Shown: positions 8,966 to 18,562, counted from the stretch's first letter. The stretch is 32,893 nt of DNA from Bryobacterales bacterium (GCA_027452065.1 DAIDHC010000094.1:1-32893), one strand, 5' to 3'. Made by a program: numbers and translations. The notes: generated by a model not told the origin, from the sequence alone.

Positions 8966-11329
8966 ATGAACAATCAACCATTGGGCGGCGAGGAACTGCG
9001 GAGGATGAACGCGTGGTGGCGGGCGGCGAATTATCTGTCGGTGGGCCAGATTTATTTGATGGACAATCCGCTGCTGCGGGAGCCGCTGGAGCTCGAGCAC
9101 ATTAAGCCGCGGCTGCTGGGGCACTGGGGGACGACGCCGGGGCTGAACTTCCTTTACGTACATCTGAACCGAATGATCCGGAAGTACGACCTGAACATGA
9201 TCTATATCGCCGGGCCGGGGCACGGCGGGCCGGGGATGGTGGCGAATACGTACCTGGAGGGGACGTACTCGGAGGTTTATTCGCATATCGGGCAGGACGA
9301 GGCGGGGATGAAGCGGCTGTTCACGCAGTTCTCGTTTCCGGGGGGGATTCCGAGCCACGTGGCGCCGGAGACGCCGGGCTCGATTCATGAGGGGGGAGAG
9401 CTGGGCTACTCGCTGGCGCACGCCTACGGGGCGGCGTTCGACAATCCGGATTTGATTGTCGCCTGCGTAGTGGGGGATGGAGAAGCGGAGACGGGGCCAC
9501 TGGCGACAAGCTGGCACTCGAACAAGTTTCTGAACCCGGTGAGGGACGGGGCGGTGCTGGCGGTGCTGCACCTGAACGGGTACAAGATCGCCAACCCGAC
9601 GGTTCTGGCGCGGATGGGGCGCGCGGAGCTGGAGAGCCTGATGCGGGGCTACGGATACGAGCCGCTGTTTGTAGAGGGGCACGAGCCGGAGGCGATGCAC
9701 CAGGCGATGGCGGCGGCGATGGAGGAGGCGATCGGGAAGATCCGGGCGATTCAGGCGGCGGCGCGCGGGGGCGGGGCTGCGGAGCGGCCGCAATGGCCGA
9801 TGATTGTGATGCGGACGCCGAAGGGATGGACGGGGCCGAAGGAAGTGGACGGGCTGAAGACTGAAGACTATTGGCGGAGCCACCAGGTGCCGTTTTCGGA
9901 GATGGCGGCCAAGCCGGAGCATGTGAAGCTGCTGGAGCAGTGGATGAAAAGCTACCGGCCGGAGGAGTTGTTCGACGCGACAGGGAAGGTGGTGGAGGAG
10001 ATTGCGGCGCTGGCGCCTTCGGGCACCCGGAGGATGAGCGCGAACCCGCACGCCAACGGGGGGCTGCTGCTGAGGGATTTGCGAATGCCGAACTTCCGCG
10101 ACTACGGGGTGGAGGTGAGCAGGCCCGGGGCGGGAGACGCGGAAGCGACCAGGGTGCTGGGGGAGATGCTGCGGGACGTGGTGAAGCGGAACGCGGAGGC
10201 GAGGAATTTCCGGATTGTGGGGCCGGACGAGACGAACTCGAACCGGCTGAACGCGGTGTTTGAGGCAACCAACCGGGTGTGGATGGCGGAGACGCTGAGC
10301 TATGACGACCACCTGGCGCACGAGGGGAGAGTGATGGAGATCCTGAGCGAACACATGTGCCAGGGGTGGCTGGAGGGCTACCTGCTGACGGGGCGGCACG
10401 GGTTCTTCTCCTGCTACGAGGCGTTCATCCACATTGTGGATTCGATGTTTAACCAGCATGCCAAGTGGCTGAAGACGACGCGGCACATCGCGTGGCGGAG
10501 ACCGATCGCGTCGTTGAACTACCTGCTGACGTCGCACGTGTGGAGGCAGGACCACAACGGATTCAGCCACCAGGACCCGGGCTTCATCGACCACGTGGTG
10601 AACAAGAAGGCGGAGGTGATCCGGGTGTATCTGCCGCCGGACGCGAACACGCTGCTGAGCGTGGCCGACCACTGCCTGCGGAGCCGGAATTACGTCAACG
10701 TGATTGTGGCGGGCAAGCAGCCGGCGCCGCAGTGGCTGGACATGGAGGCGGCGGTGAAGCATTGCACGGCGGGGGCGGGGATCTGGGAGTGGGCGAGCAC
10801 GGACGGAGGGAGCGAGCCGGACATTGTGATGGGCTGCGCGGGGGATGTGCCCACGCTGGAGACGCTGGCGGCGGTAGACCTGCTGCGGCAGTGCCGGGCG
10901 GACCTGAAGATCCGGGTGGTGAACGTGGTGGACCTGATGACGCTGCAGCCGGCCACAGAGCATCCGCACGGGATGAGCGATTTCGATTTCGACGCGCTGT
11001 TCACGACCGATAAACCGGTGTTGTTCGCCTATCACGGCTATCCGTGGCTGATCCACCGGCTGACGTACCGGCGCGCGAACCACGGGAACCTGCACGTGCG
11101 CGGGTACAAGGAAGAGGGCACGACGACGACGCCGTTCGATATGTGCGTGATGAACGAACTGGACCGGTATCACCTGGCGATGGCGGCAATCGACCGGGTG
11201 CCGAAGTTGAAAGAAGTGGGCGCGCACGCGCGGCAGAGGTTCCGCGACAAGCTGACCGAGCACAAGGAGTACATCCGGAAGTACGGCGACGATATGCCGG
11301 AGATCAAGAACTGGCGGTGGCCGTACTGA
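8966..11329 (+). CDS. xfp: Xylulose-5-phosphate/fructose-6-phosphate phosphoketolase
   Basis: A 787-residue protein, the normal length for Xfp. GPGHGG is at residues 83-88, [17 protein letters not shown] near 141-157, and the thiamine diphosphate motif [21 protein letters not shown] begins near 170. The NTERPHG-like C-terminal region appears as [13 protein letters not shown]. It cleaves xylulose 5-phosphate (and fructose 6-phosphate in many members) with phosphate to acetyl phosphate plus glyceraldehyde 3-phosphate (or erythrose 4-phosphate). The stop overlaps the acetate kinase start (TGATG), so the acetyl phosphate produced can be turned directly into acetate and ATP by the next enzyme. GATAAT at 8950-8955 lies 10 nt before the ATG, implying a near-leaderless message. 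A 780-residue open frame antisense to it is a composition artefact. Confidence 0.96.
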   Translation: MNNQPLGGEELRRMNAWWRAANYLSVGQIYLMDNPLLREPLELEHIKPRLLGHWGTTPGLNFLYVHLNRMIRKYDLNMIYIAGPGHGGPGMVANTYLEGTYSEVYSHIGQDEAGMKRLFTQFSFPGGIPSHVAPETPGSIHEGGELGYSLAHAYGAAFDNPDLIVACVVGDGEAETGPLATSWHSNKFLNPVRDGAVLAVLHLNGYKIANPTVLARMGRAELESLMRGYGYEPLFVEGHEPEAMHQAMAAAMEEAIGKIRAIQAAARGGGAAERPQWPMIVMRTPKGWTGPKEVDGLKTEDYWRSHQVPFSEMAAKPEHVKLLEQWMKSYRPEELFDATGKVVEEIAALAPSGTRRMSANPHANGGLLLRDLRMPNFRDYGVEVSRPGAGDAEATRVLGEMLRDVVKRNAEARNFRIVGPDETNSNRLNAVFEATNRVWMAETLSYDDHLAHEGRVMEILSEHMCQGWLEGYLLTGRHGFFSCYEAFIHIVDSMFNQHAKWLKTTRHIAWRRPIASLNYLLTSHVWRQDHNGFSHQDPGFIDHVVNKKAEVIRVYLPPDANTLLSVADHCLRSRNYVNVIVAGKQPAPQWLDMEAAVKHCTAGAGIWEWASTDGGSEPDIVMGCAGDVPTLETLAAVDLLRQCRADLKIRVVNVVDLMTLQPATEHPHGMSDFDFDALFTTDKPVLFAYHGYPWLIHRLTYRRANHGNLHVRGYKEEGTTTTPFDMCVMNELDRYHLAMAAIDRVPKLKEVGAHARQRFRDKLTEHKEYIRKYGDDMPEIKNWRWPY

Positions 11330-12558
11330 TGCTGATTCTGGTGCTGAATTGCGGAAGCTCGTCGTTGAAGTTTCAGTTGATCGAGACGAGCGCGGAACAG
11401 ATCCAGGCGAACACGGACCGGATGCTGGCGCACGGCGTGGTGGAGAGGATCGGGGCGAGCGACTCGAAGCTGACGTTTACGACGGCGGGCGGAGCGAGGA
11501 AGAGCGCGGTGGAGCCGGTGCTGCGGCACAAGGACGCGTTCGAGGCGGCGTTTTCGTGGCTGAGGGAGGAGAGCGGGCTGCTGAAAGAGTTGGGGGAGAT
11601 CGAGGGAGTTGGGCACAGGATCGTGCACGGGGGCGAGGAGTTCAAAAGCTCGGCGATGATGACCGACGATGTGGTGCGGAGGATCGAGGCGCTGAGCGAC
11701 CTGGCGCCGCTGCACAATCCGCATAACTTAAAGGGGTTCGCGGCGGCGAAGGCTCTGCTGCCGGAAGCGAAACAGGTGGCGGTGTTCGACACGGCGTTTC
11801 ACCAGAGCATGCCGGCGCGGTCGTATATTTACGCCATTCCGTACGTGTTTTACACGCGGGACAAGGTGCGGCGGTACGGGTTTCACGGGACATCGCACAG
11901 GTACGTTTCCTACGAGTTCGCGCGGCGGCACGGGAAGACGCGGAGCGACTACAAGCTGATCACGTGCCACCTGGGCAACGGGTGTTCGGTGTGCGCGATC
12001 GAGCACGGAAAATCGGTGGACACGTCGATGGGGTTCACGCCGCTCGAAGGGCTGATGATGGGCTCGCGGTGCGGGGACCTGGACGCGGGGGCGGTGCTGT
12101 ATCTGCTGGAGCGGGCCGAGATGGGGCAGGCCGAAGTGGACGTGACGCTGAACACGCAGAGCGGGCTGATGGGAGTGTCGGGAGTGTCGCGGGACATGAG
12201 GGACGTGCTGGAAGCGAGGGCGCGGGGCGAGGAGCGGGCGCGGCTGGCGGTGGAGGCGTTCTGCTACCGGGTGGCGAAATATGTGGGGGCGTATTACGTG
12301 GCGATGGGAGGGGCGGACGCGGTGCTGTTTGCAGGAGGCATTGGCGAGAACTCGCCGGAGGTGCGGGCGATGATCTCGGAGCCGCTGCGGGCGATCGGGC
12401 TGGAGATGGACGAGGCGGCCAATGGGGCGGCGCGGGGGCAGCAGGCGAAAATTTCCAAGGAGGGATCGAGGCTGGAGGCGTGGGTGGTGCCGACCAACGA
12501 GGAGCTTCTGATTGCGCGCGACACGCTGCGCTGCATTCTGAACATCCCGCACGAGTGA
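11329..12558 (+). CDS. ackA: Acetate kinase
   Basis: A 409-residue protein matching acetate kinase along its length: N-terminal LVLNCGSSSLKF, GHRIVHGG, PLHNP, VAVFDTAFHQSMP, RRYGFHGTSHRYVS, HLGNGCSVCAIEHGKSVDTSMG and FAGGIGENSPEVR. These include the catalytic Asp in FDTAFH, the His in GTSH and the ASKHA phosphate loops. It transfers phosphate from acetyl phosphate to ADP, giving acetate and ATP. The ATG at 11329 shares its A with the TGA of xfp, so translation is probably coupled, and the two enzymes form the end of a phosphoketolase route. No phosphotransacetylase gene is adjacent in this window. Confidence 0.96.
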   Translation: MLILVLNCGSSSLKFQLIETSAEQIQANTDRMLAHGVVERIGASDSKLTFTTAGGARKSAVEPVLRHKDAFEAAFSWLREESGLLKELGEIEGVGHRIVHGGEEFKSSAMMTDDVVRRIEALSDLAPLHNPHNLKGFAAAKALLPEAKQVAVFDTAFHQSMPARSYIYAIPYVFYTRDKVRRYGFHGTSHRYVSYEFARRHGKTRSDYKLITCHLGNGCSVCAIEHGKSVDTSMGFTPLEGLMMGSRCGDLDAGAVLYLLERAEMGQAEVDVTLNTQSGLMGVSGVSRDMRDVLEARARGEERARLAVEAFCYRVAKYVGAYYVAMGGADAVLFAGGIGENSPEVRAMISEPLRAIGLEMDEAANGAARGQQAKISKEGSRLEAWVVPTNEELLIARDTLRCILNIPHE

Positions 12559-12613
12559 GCGGAGGGGCGGCGCCTGGCCCGGGTGAGGCGCGGGCGTGGG
12601 AAACTCTTGGGGT

Positions 12614-13624
12614 ATGCCAAAAAAAGTGCGGTGGGGCGTGCTCGGCGTGGCCGGCATTGCCGTGAAGAAGGTGATTCCCGCGATGCAGCGGGGCGACTGG
12701 AGCGAGGTGGCCGGGATCGCCTCGCGGCAGGAGGGGAAGGCGAAAGAGGCGGCGGCGAAGCTGGGGATCGAACGCGCCTACGGATCGTATGAGGAGATGC
12801 TGGCGGACCCCGAGATCGAGGCGGTGTACAACCCGCTGCCGAACCACCTGCACGTACCGTGGTCGGTGAAGGCGGCCGAGGCGGGCAAGCACGTGTTGTG
12901 CGAGAAGCCGCTGGGGATGACGACGGGGGAAGTGCGGGAGCTGATGGCGGCGCGGGACCGGCACGGGGTGAAAGTGGGCGAGGCGTTCATGGTGAGGACG
13001 CATCCGCAATGGCTGCGGGCGCGGGAGATTGTCCGGAGCGGGGAGATCGGCCCGCTGCGGGCGATGATGGGCGCGTTCAGCTATTACAACGACGACGCGG
13101 CGAACATCCGCAACGTGCCGGCATACGGGGGCGGCGGGCTGATGGACATCGGGTGCTATCCGATCTTCGCCTCGCGGTTTTTCTTCGGCCAGGAGCCGGG
13201 GAGAGTGGCGGCGCGAGTGGAGAAAGATCCGAAGATGCACACGGACCGGCTGACGTCGGCGATTCTCGATTATCCGGGCGGGCAGGCGGTTTTCTGCTGC
13301 AGCACTCAGATGGTTCCGTATCAGAGGATCCAGCTTTTCGGGACGCTGGGGCGGGTGGAGATTGAAATTCCGTTCAATGCGCCGCCGGACCGGCCGTGCC
13401 GGATATTCGTGGACATTGGGGGGGATTTGTCGGGCAGCGGCGTGAGGGTGGAAGAGCTGCCGGTGTGCGATCAGTACACGATCCAGGGGGACGAGTTTTC
13501 GCGGGCGATCCGGGAGGGAGGCGAGCCGCCGGTGCCGCTGGAGGACTCGCTGGCGACGATGGCGGTGATCGAGGCGATATTCCGGGCCGGGGAGTCGGGG
13601 ACGTGGGAGGACGTAAAGGCTTAG
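12614..13624 (+). CDS. Gfo/Idh/MocA-family NAD(P)-dependent oxidoreductase
   Basis: A 336-residue protein. The N-terminal Rossmann motif WGVLGVAGIAVKKVIPA (a variant of GCGxIG, with G-x-x-G-x-A) is at residues 7-23, and the family's EKP motif (CEKPLGM) lies near 97-99. GEAFMVRTHPQW and YGGGGLMDIGCYPI follow, the latter being the conserved D-x-G-x-Y segment near the active site. Such enzymes oxidise or reduce sugars or related polyols with NAD(P); the substrate is unknown. I prefer ATG 12614 because family proteins begin just before the Rossmann strand; an in-frame GTG at 12596 would add six residues. The gene lies 55 nt after ackA and could be in the same transcript. Confidence 0.9.
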   Translation: MPKKVRWGVLGVAGIAVKKVIPAMQRGDWSEVAGIASRQEGKAKEAAAKLGIERAYGSYEEMLADPEIEAVYNPLPNHLHVPWSVKAAEAGKHVLCEKPLGMTTGEVRELMAARDRHGVKVGEAFMVRTHPQWLRAREIVRSGEIGPLRAMMGAFSYYNDDAANIRNVPAYGGGGLMDIGCYPIFASRFFFGQEPGRVAARVEKDPKMHTDRLTSAILDYPGGQAVFCCSTQMVPYQRIQLFGTLGRVEIEIPFNAPPDRPCRIFVDIGGDLSGSGVRVEELPVCDQYTIQGDEFSRAIREGGEPPVPLEDSLATMAVIEAIFRAGESGTWEDVKA

Positions 13625-13633
13625 AAACAATTA

Positions 13634-13665
13634 AGGCCCGGCTCGGAGGGATCCGAACCGGGCCT
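13634..13665 (-). terminator. Rho-independent terminator between convergent genes
   Basis: The arms AGGCCCGGCTCGGA (13634-13647) and TCCGAACCGGGCCT (13652-13665) pair with one mismatch around a 4-nt loop. Read leftward, the stem is followed by TAATTGTTTC, a U-rich tail, so it best fits the end of the DUF465 gene. It may also stop rightward transcription from the oxidoreductase gene. Confidence 0.8.
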
Positions 13666-13691
13666 GGCAAATGGGTTGCGCAACCCGATGC

Positions 13692-13925
13692 TTAGTGGAC
13701 GTGAGCGGCGCGATTGCGCGCCAATATCTGGTTCATCTGGTCTTTCAGACGAAGCTTGATTTTTTTCAGGCGGTGCTCTTCAGCCTCGTCCAAGGGGGTC
13801 AGATGTTCCTTGGTTTCAATGGCTTCGAGCTGCCGATGGCATTCTGAATGCTCAGCAGCGAGACGCCGGAACTCTTCGTCGGTCTGCATCAGGTGCGCGC
13901 GCAATTCATCCTGCGTGTTCTCCAT
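13692..13925 (-). CDS. Small DUF465/YdcH-like coiled-coil protein
   Basis: A 77-residue, highly charged, probably all-helical protein. The central HLTPLDEAEEHRLKKIKLRLKDQM matches the 'LTPxEExELxxLKKxKLxLKDxI' signature of the DUF465 / YdcH family, whose members form short antiparallel coiled coils of unknown role. A strong Shine-Dalgarno (AAAGGAG) lies about 10 nt before the ATG at 13925, unusual here since many neighbours lack one. It has its own terminator just downstream, so it is probably a single-gene transcript. Confidence 0.87.
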   Translation of the reverse strand: MENTQDELRAHLMQTDEEFRRLAAEHSECHRQLEAIETKEHLTPLDEAEEHRLKKIKLRLKDQMNQILARNRAAHVH

Positions 13926-14024
13926 CAGGGTCAGTCTCCTTTATGAGATATGCCACGCCGAGTTGTGAGGTCCCCGGGATGCGGGGCTCGGTGGGTAATG
14001 GGACGTAATACATTCCTAGTCCGC

Positions 14025-14048
14025 CGAAGGTCCACCGAAGGGCCTTCG
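14025..14048 (-). terminator. Weak hairpin after the glycosyltransferase-GNAT gene
   Basis: CGAAGG (14025-14030) and CCTTCG (14043-14048) can form a 6-bp stem with a 12-nt loop just past the stop codon of the leftward gene. There is no clear U tract, so termination is only a possibility. Confidence 0.3.
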
Positions 14049-14061
14049 CACTGTGAAAATA

Positions 14062-16167
14062 TCATGAAAAGTAGCGCATGACAATACCGGGTTCGGGGGG
14101 AGCGTCATAGTATCCGGGGCGGACGCCGATCTGGCGGAAGCCGAGTTTTTGGTAAAGGGAGCGGGCGGAGGCGTTGGATTGGCGGACTTCGAGGAAGTGA
14201 TCGCCGGGCCAGCGGGCGATTTCGGCGAGGATGAGGGCGGTGGCGACGCCGCGGCGGCGGAAGGCGGGGTGGACGGCGACGTTGAGAATCTCGCGCTCGC
14301 GGTCGGCGACGGCGCGGGAGACGAGGAAACCGGCGATCTGGCCGGCGGCGTCGGCGACGTGGCAGTCGAAGCGGAGATAATCCTCAGGCTGCCATTGGGC
14401 GGCCTCGGGGGCGGTGGCCTGGATGGAAGAGAGGATGGGGACGTCGGGGGGTTGGGCGGGGCGAAGGACGAAGGGGTGGCCGGCGACCTGGTCGAGGAGG
14501 GAGCGCTGGCGCTCGCCGATGCGGTCCCAGCCGAAGCGGGCGATGGCGGCGAGCCGGGCGCTGCGGGCGAGGCGGAGACGGAGATCGGGATCGCGCAGGA
14601 GGAGGGCCGCGGCGTCGAGGAAATTTTCGGCGCCGTCGGCGATCCAGACCGAATCGCCGTGGATGAGGTCGAGGCCGGCGCATCCGGAGGAAGTGGACAG
14701 CACGGCCCGCTCCATGGCCATGGCCTCGAGCACCTTGACGTTGGTGCCGGCTGAGACGAGGGTGGGGACGAGTACGAGGTTGGTGTCGAGGTAGAGCGGG
14801 CGGACGTCGGAGACGAATTCGAGGATGCGGGTGCGAGGGGGAGCGGGAAACGGGGCGTCGGGGGCGGCCTGGCTCCAAAAGAGGGCGGGATCGGGGCCGG
14901 CGACGACGGTGGCCTGGCAGTCGGGGAGCAGGCCGAGGAGGGCGGGCCAGACCTGTTCGAAAAAGAAGCGGAAGGCGACGACGTTGGGGAAATGGCGGAA
15001 GGAGCCGATGAAGAGGAGGTGGCGGCCGGGCGGCTCCGGGGCGGGCTGAAAGCGGGCCAGATCGACGCCGTTGGGGATGACGGTGGCGTGGGGTGCGTTG
15101 AGCAGGGCGCGATCCTTTTCCGACATGACGACGACGTGGGCGAAGCGGCGGACGGCGGCGAGTTCGAAGCGGCGCCAGCGCCAGAGATTCCACCAGGAAG
15201 AGAGCGAGGGGCGGCGGAGGTGGATCTGCCGGTAGAGGTCGAAGGTGACGTCGTGCTCGACCAGGATGTCGCCGCCGTAGGGCGCGAGGAAGGTGTATTC
15301 GACCTGAACGGCGCGGATGTGGAACTGGCGGCGGAGGCGGGCGAGGGCGGCGGCCATGGCGGGGGAATGGTACTCGAGCACCTCGGGCGGGAGGATGGTG
15401 GACCAGCGGGGCTCGCGGTAGAGAGGCTTTTCGACGGCCACGACGCGGGCGCAGAACTCGAGCAGGGGCGCGGGGTCGGGCTCGGCGCCTTCGGTGAAGG
15501 AGAAGAGCAAGACGTCGAAGGAAAGCGACATTTCGCGGAGGAGGGAAAAAATGCGGACGGCGCCGCCGTGGGAAAGAGGGAAGGGGAAATAGGGGGTGAG
15601 GACGGCGATCGGGAGGCGGGACGGCGAGGTATCGCGGCCGATCCATTCGCGGACGGGGACTTCGGGGAGCGGGGGGCGGCGCTTCCAGGGAGTGAGCCAA
15701 TGGGGGCGGAGGAAGATGCGGTCGCGGGGGACGCCGGCGAGGAAGAGGAGCGAAGCGATGGGCTGAGAGAGGCTGAGGTGGTGACGCTCGAGGCGGGAGT
15801 TGCAGGCCAGGACGCGGAGAGGGGCGAGCAGGAAAGCAGCGAGGCGGAGGGAGCGGAATTCGGGATCGGCGGTGAACGGAACCGGGACCAAGCCGATGCG
15901 AAAGCTGCGGAAGCGGCGGCGCAGAGTGAAGGCGAGCGGGAGAAACGACGCGCGGGGGCACTCGACGATTTCGGCGGGCAAGGCGTCGAACCCGGCGGGA
16001 GGCGGGGCGAAGCAGACCAGGTGGAGCGGGCGGCCGGGCTCGAGGCGGGCGATTTCGAGGACCAGATCGCGGACCAGGGCGGGCGGGGCGGATGCGAAGA
16101 CGACGATGCGGGGCTCGGGGTCCTTACCCAGAAATCGGTAAAGCCAGCGGATGAAGCGGGCTCTCAA
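14062..16167 (-). CDS. Glycosyltransferase (GT4-like) fused to a C-terminal GNAT acetyltransferase
   Basis: A 701-residue two-enzyme fusion. Residues about 1-190 form an N-terminal region rich in Arg and Leu (for example RVLACNSRLERHHLSL), which I do not recognise. About 210-550 is a GT-B glycosyltransferase: LTPYFPFPLSHGGAVRIFSLL at its start, then VIPNGVDLARF, LLFIGSFRHFPNV, and a nucleotide-sugar binding region ending VLVPTLVSAGTNVKVLEAMA. The last 150 or so residues are a GNAT domain with the acetyl-CoA loop VHPAFRRRGVATALI and the terminal SLYQKLGFRQIGVRPGYY, close to RimI-type enzymes. The start is TTG at 16167, overlapping the upstream stop (TTGA), so translation is probably coupled to the TPR gene. 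A longer in-frame start upstream would run deep inside that gene. Confidence 0.85.
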   Translation of the reverse strand: MRARFIRWLYRFLGKDPEPRIVVFASAPPALVRDLVLEIARLEPGRPLHLVCFAPPPAGFDALPAEIVECPRASFLPLAFTLRRRFRSFRIGLVPVPFTADPEFRSLRLAAFLLAPLRVLACNSRLERHHLSLSQPIASLLFLAGVPRDRIFLRPHWLTPWKRRPPLPEVPVREWIGRDTSPSRLPIAVLTPYFPFPLSHGGAVRIFSLLREMSLSFDVLLFSFTEGAEPDPAPLLEFCARVVAVEKPLYREPRWSTILPPEVLEYHSPAMAAALARLRRQFHIRAVQVEYTFLAPYGGDILVEHDVTFDLYRQIHLRRPSLSSWWNLWRWRRFELAAVRRFAHVVVMSEKDRALLNAPHATVIPNGVDLARFQPAPEPPGRHLLFIGSFRHFPNVVAFRFFFEQVWPALLGLLPDCQATVVAGPDPALFWSQAAPDAPFPAPPRTRILEFVSDVRPLYLDTNLVLVPTLVSAGTNVKVLEAMAMERAVLSTSSGCAGLDLIHGDSVWIADGAENFLDAAALLLRDPDLRLRLARSARLAAIARFGWDRIGERQRSLLDQVAGHPFVLRPAQPPDVPILSSIQATAPEAAQWQPEDYLRFDCHVADAAGQIAGFLVSRAVADREREILNVAVHPAFRRRGVATALILAEIARWPGDHFLEVRQSNASARSLYQKLGFRQIGVRPGYYDAPPEPGIVMRYFS

Positions 16168-17855
16168 GGAAAGTCGACCGCCTGGGCCGCGCCGAGGGTG
16201 CCGGGCCGCGGATGGGAGAGGCGCTGGTATTGAACGGAGGCGCGGCGGGGAGGTTTCTGAGGACCGCAGACGAGGGATGTGACACCGGCGCCGGAGACGG
16301 CGAGCCGGGAGACGTCGGAAACCGAGAAGCGGGACTCCTTGCCGGCATCGTCGCGAAGGACAAGGACGGCGGTGCGGCCGCGGCACTCGACGGAGACGAG
16401 AGTTCCCTCGGCCGTGGGACCGGAGGTGTCGAGGCTGGAGTAGGGCACGGGCGCGGAGTGGGGCGCGGCGCCTTCGGGATTGAGGTTTCGATTGGCCTTT
16501 TCTTCGGCGGCGTGGATTTCGGCCATGGTCTGCGCCTTGACGCGCTCGAGGTCCTGGGCGCGGGCGGCGGCTTCCTGTTTGCGCTGGGCCTCGGCCTGAT
16601 CGGCGAGGCGGACGCGGAGCTCTTCGCGCGTCTGAAAGATGCGCTGGCGCTCGGCTTCGGAGGAGGCGGCGAGACCGGCGCCGGCCCAGGCTTTATCGGC
16701 GGCGGTAAGATCCCCGGCCTCGGTTGCGGCTTCGGCGAGCGACTGCCAGGCGGCGGTATCGCGGGGAGCGAGCGCGACGGCTTTCTGCAGCCAGGGGACG
16801 CGCGCGGCGGGGGACGTTTCCAGGGTGGCGAGGACAACGTAGGGCTCGGCCCAGCGGGGGTTGAGATGGGCGGCCTGGAGAAGATGCTCGCGGCGGGAGG
16901 CGGGCTTGTCCTCGAGGCGGGCGAGTTCAAGCCAGGCGCGGGCAGAGTGGCTGTTGGCCTGGACCGAGGCTTCGAGCGGCGCGCGGGCGGCGGCTTTGTC
17001 GCCGGAGGCCAGCAGGGCGAGGCCGAGGCCTTCGAGAGCCTCGGGGCCGTGGAGAGGCTGGTAGGCGGCGCGGGCGCCGGAAGAGCCGGAGGCGAGCAGG
17101 GTATCGGCCCGCAGGACAGCGGCGTCGCCGGAGTCGAGATGGATGGGGTGGAAGTCGCGCGTAGGGCTGAGGGCGCGGCCGGAGATGGGGAAGGCGGAAA
17201 AATTTCCGGCCGCGAAGTAGGCGTCGAGCGCAGCTTCCATGGCGGCGGCCGACTGGCGGTAGGCGTTGAAGAAGGCGTTCTGCATGTCGGCGCCCTGTTC
17301 GAGGTTGGAAAGGAAGACGTGGACTTCGCCCTGCGTGGCCGGATCAGAGGCGAGGCGGAAGAGGCGGGCCCAGTCGCGTGTGCGGAGAGGCGCGGCGGGC
17401 GGATTGACGGTGATGCGGGTGCCCTGGCTCTCAAAGCCGGAAAGCAGGGCAACGAGGCCGCTCTCGGCGGCGGGAGGAAGGCGCTTCAGATTGTCCTGTT
17501 CGAGGAGCGCGGCGAGGCTCATCAGAAATGCGGCGGGCAGGGGCGGCTTGGGCGGGACGGCGGTGAAGAGCGAGTTGCGCGCGAGGCCGAAGCGGAAGCT
17601 TTCCGGAGGCGCCTGGCGCGACGGTTTTTCCAGGACAACGCTGAGCGGGAAGACGAGCGTAGGGTCCGGCTTTCCGGTGAGCACGGAGAAGGCCTGGCGG
17701 AACTGCTCGAGCTGGCCGAGAACGATCTGAGCCGGGGCGAGGCCGATGGCGGAATAGACGCGGAACGGGCCGCTATCCACTTCCACCCATTTCTCGTCGG
17801 CGTGGAGTGGCAGCAGAACAAGGCAGGCCAGCAGCCAACGGCGAATCGCACTCAC
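16164..17855 (-). CDS. Exported TPR-repeat protein of unknown function
   Basis: A 563-residue protein with an N-terminal signal peptide (MSAIRRWLLACLVLLPLHA; the LPLHA could be the cleavage site). The first 200 or so residues contain a region (WVEVDSGPFRVYSAIG, then LEQFRQAFSVL) seen in acidobacterial proteins that resemble peptidase-like or DUF1570-type domains; I cannot confirm catalytic residues. Residues about 260-400 hold TPR-like helices (GLALLASGDKAAARAPLEAS, WLELARL, WAEPYVVLATLE, AWQSLAEAATEAGDLTAADK). A charged coiled coil (about 410-450) and a small beta-rich tail follow. The start is GTG at 17855. The gene overlaps the glycosyltransferase start by 4 nt, pointing to a shared role, perhaps in the cell envelope. 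Confidence 0.78.
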   Translation of the reverse strand: MSAIRRWLLACLVLLPLHADEKWVEVDSGPFRVYSAIGLAPAQIVLGQLEQFRQAFSVLTGKPDPTLVFPLSVVLEKPSRQAPPESFRFGLARNSLFTAVPPKPPLPAAFLMSLAALLEQDNLKRLPPAAESGLVALLSGFESQGTRITVNPPAAPLRTRDWARLFRLASDPATQGEVHVFLSNLEQGADMQNAFFNAYRQSAAAMEAALDAYFAAGNFSAFPISGRALSPTRDFHPIHLDSGDAAVLRADTLLASGSSGARAAYQPLHGPEALEGLGLALLASGDKAAARAPLEASVQANSHSARAWLELARLEDKPASRREHLLQAAHLNPRWAEPYVVLATLETSPAARVPWLQKAVALAPRDTAAWQSLAEAATEAGDLTAADKAWAGAGLAASSEAERQRIFQTREELRVRLADQAEAQRKQEAAARAQDLERVKAQTMAEIHAAEEKANRNLNPEGAAPHSAPVPYSSLDTSGPTAEGTLVSVECRGRTAVLVLRDDAGKESRFSVSDVSRLAVSGAGVTSLVCGPQKPPRRASVQYQRLSHPRPGTLGAAQAVDFP

Positions 17856-17905
17856 GACTCGATCTTACCTGATGAAGCGGCCGGCGCCACGGCGGGCGGC
17901 AGCGG

Positions 17906-18538
17906 CTAAAGGCGCGGCGGGGCGGTGACGACGAAGGCGCGGGCCGGGGCCTTGGAGACGCCGCGGTAGGCGTGGGGCTCGGAGGAGTCGAAGAAGGCGC
18001 TGTCGCCGGCGCGCAGCACCTGTTCCTCGCCGGCGTACTGGATGGCGAGGGAGCCTTCGGTGACGTAGACGAATTCGGAGCCGTCGTGGAAGTGCTCGCG
18101 CACTTCGGCGGCGTCGCGTTTGGGGAATTCGGCGAGGTAGGCCTGGAGGCTTTTGTCCTGGGAGGCGAAGGCGAGGTTTTCGAAGAAGTACGAAGGGCGG
18201 GGCTCGTCGGGCCGGTCAGGGAAGCGGATACGCTCGGCGGCGCGGATGATGGCGAAGGGCTTGCGCTTGCGCTTATCGCCGAAGAAATGGTCGAGGCTGA
18301 CGTCGAACACCATCGCGATGCGGGCCAGCGTGGGCAGAGTGGGGATGAGCTTGCCGTTTTCGAGCTGGCTCAAAAGCGAGGCTGAAAGACCGGTGTGCTT
18401 GCCGAGGTCCACGAGGGCGATTTTCTTGCGGAGGCGCAATTGGCGCAGCTTCCTGCCGATGTCGTAGGAGGAGAGGACGCGGCGGATGGTTTCGGCGCTA
18501 TTTTCAGGCACGATTGAATTCAGTTTATCATCACCCAA
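17906..18538 (-). CDS. XRE-family regulator with C-terminal cupin domain
   Basis: About 210 residues: an N-terminal helix-turn-helix (IGRKLRQLRLRKKIALVDL, then LSASLLSQLENGKLIPTLPTLARIA) followed by a C-terminal cupin (REHFHDGSEFVYVTEGSLAI ... GDSAFFDSSEPHAYRG). This is the layout of the SutR/PuuR-like regulators, where the cupin senses a small ligand. The start is uncertain: TTG at 18538 has AGAAGG 7 nt upstream and is my choice; GTG 18511 and ATG 18622 are alternatives in the same frame, the last reaching into the region upstream of the ECF sigma gene. It is divergent from that sigma gene, with a palindrome in the shared spacer, so autoregulation and control of the sigma gene are both plausible. 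Confidence 0.82.
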   Translation of the reverse strand: MGDDKLNSIVPENSAETIRRVLSSYDIGRKLRQLRLRKKIALVDLGKHTGLSASLLSQLENGKLIPTLPTLARIAMVFDVSLDHFFGDKRKRKPFAIIRAAERIRFPDRPDEPRPSYFFENLAFASQDKSLQAYLAEFPKRDAAEVREHFHDGSEFVYVTEGSLAIQYAGEEQVLRAGDSAFFDSSEPHAYRGVSKAPARAFVVTAPPRL

Positions 18539-18562
18539 CTTTTTGCCTTCTATTTCTTCTGT

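Noticed and set aside
8921..11263. 780-codon open frame antisense to xfp
   Set aside because: It is Arg/His/Pro-rich with no domain, and lies opposite a clearly conserved enzyme. The G-rich + strand removes stop codons in antisense frames.
12035..13630. 531-codon antisense frame over ackA and the oxidoreductase gene
   Set aside because: Same composition artefact; the sense frames carry complete family motifs.
13926..14061. RNA gene between DUF465 and the glycosyltransferase gene
   Set aside because: Only a weak 6-bp hairpin is present; no tRNA or known riboswitch pattern.
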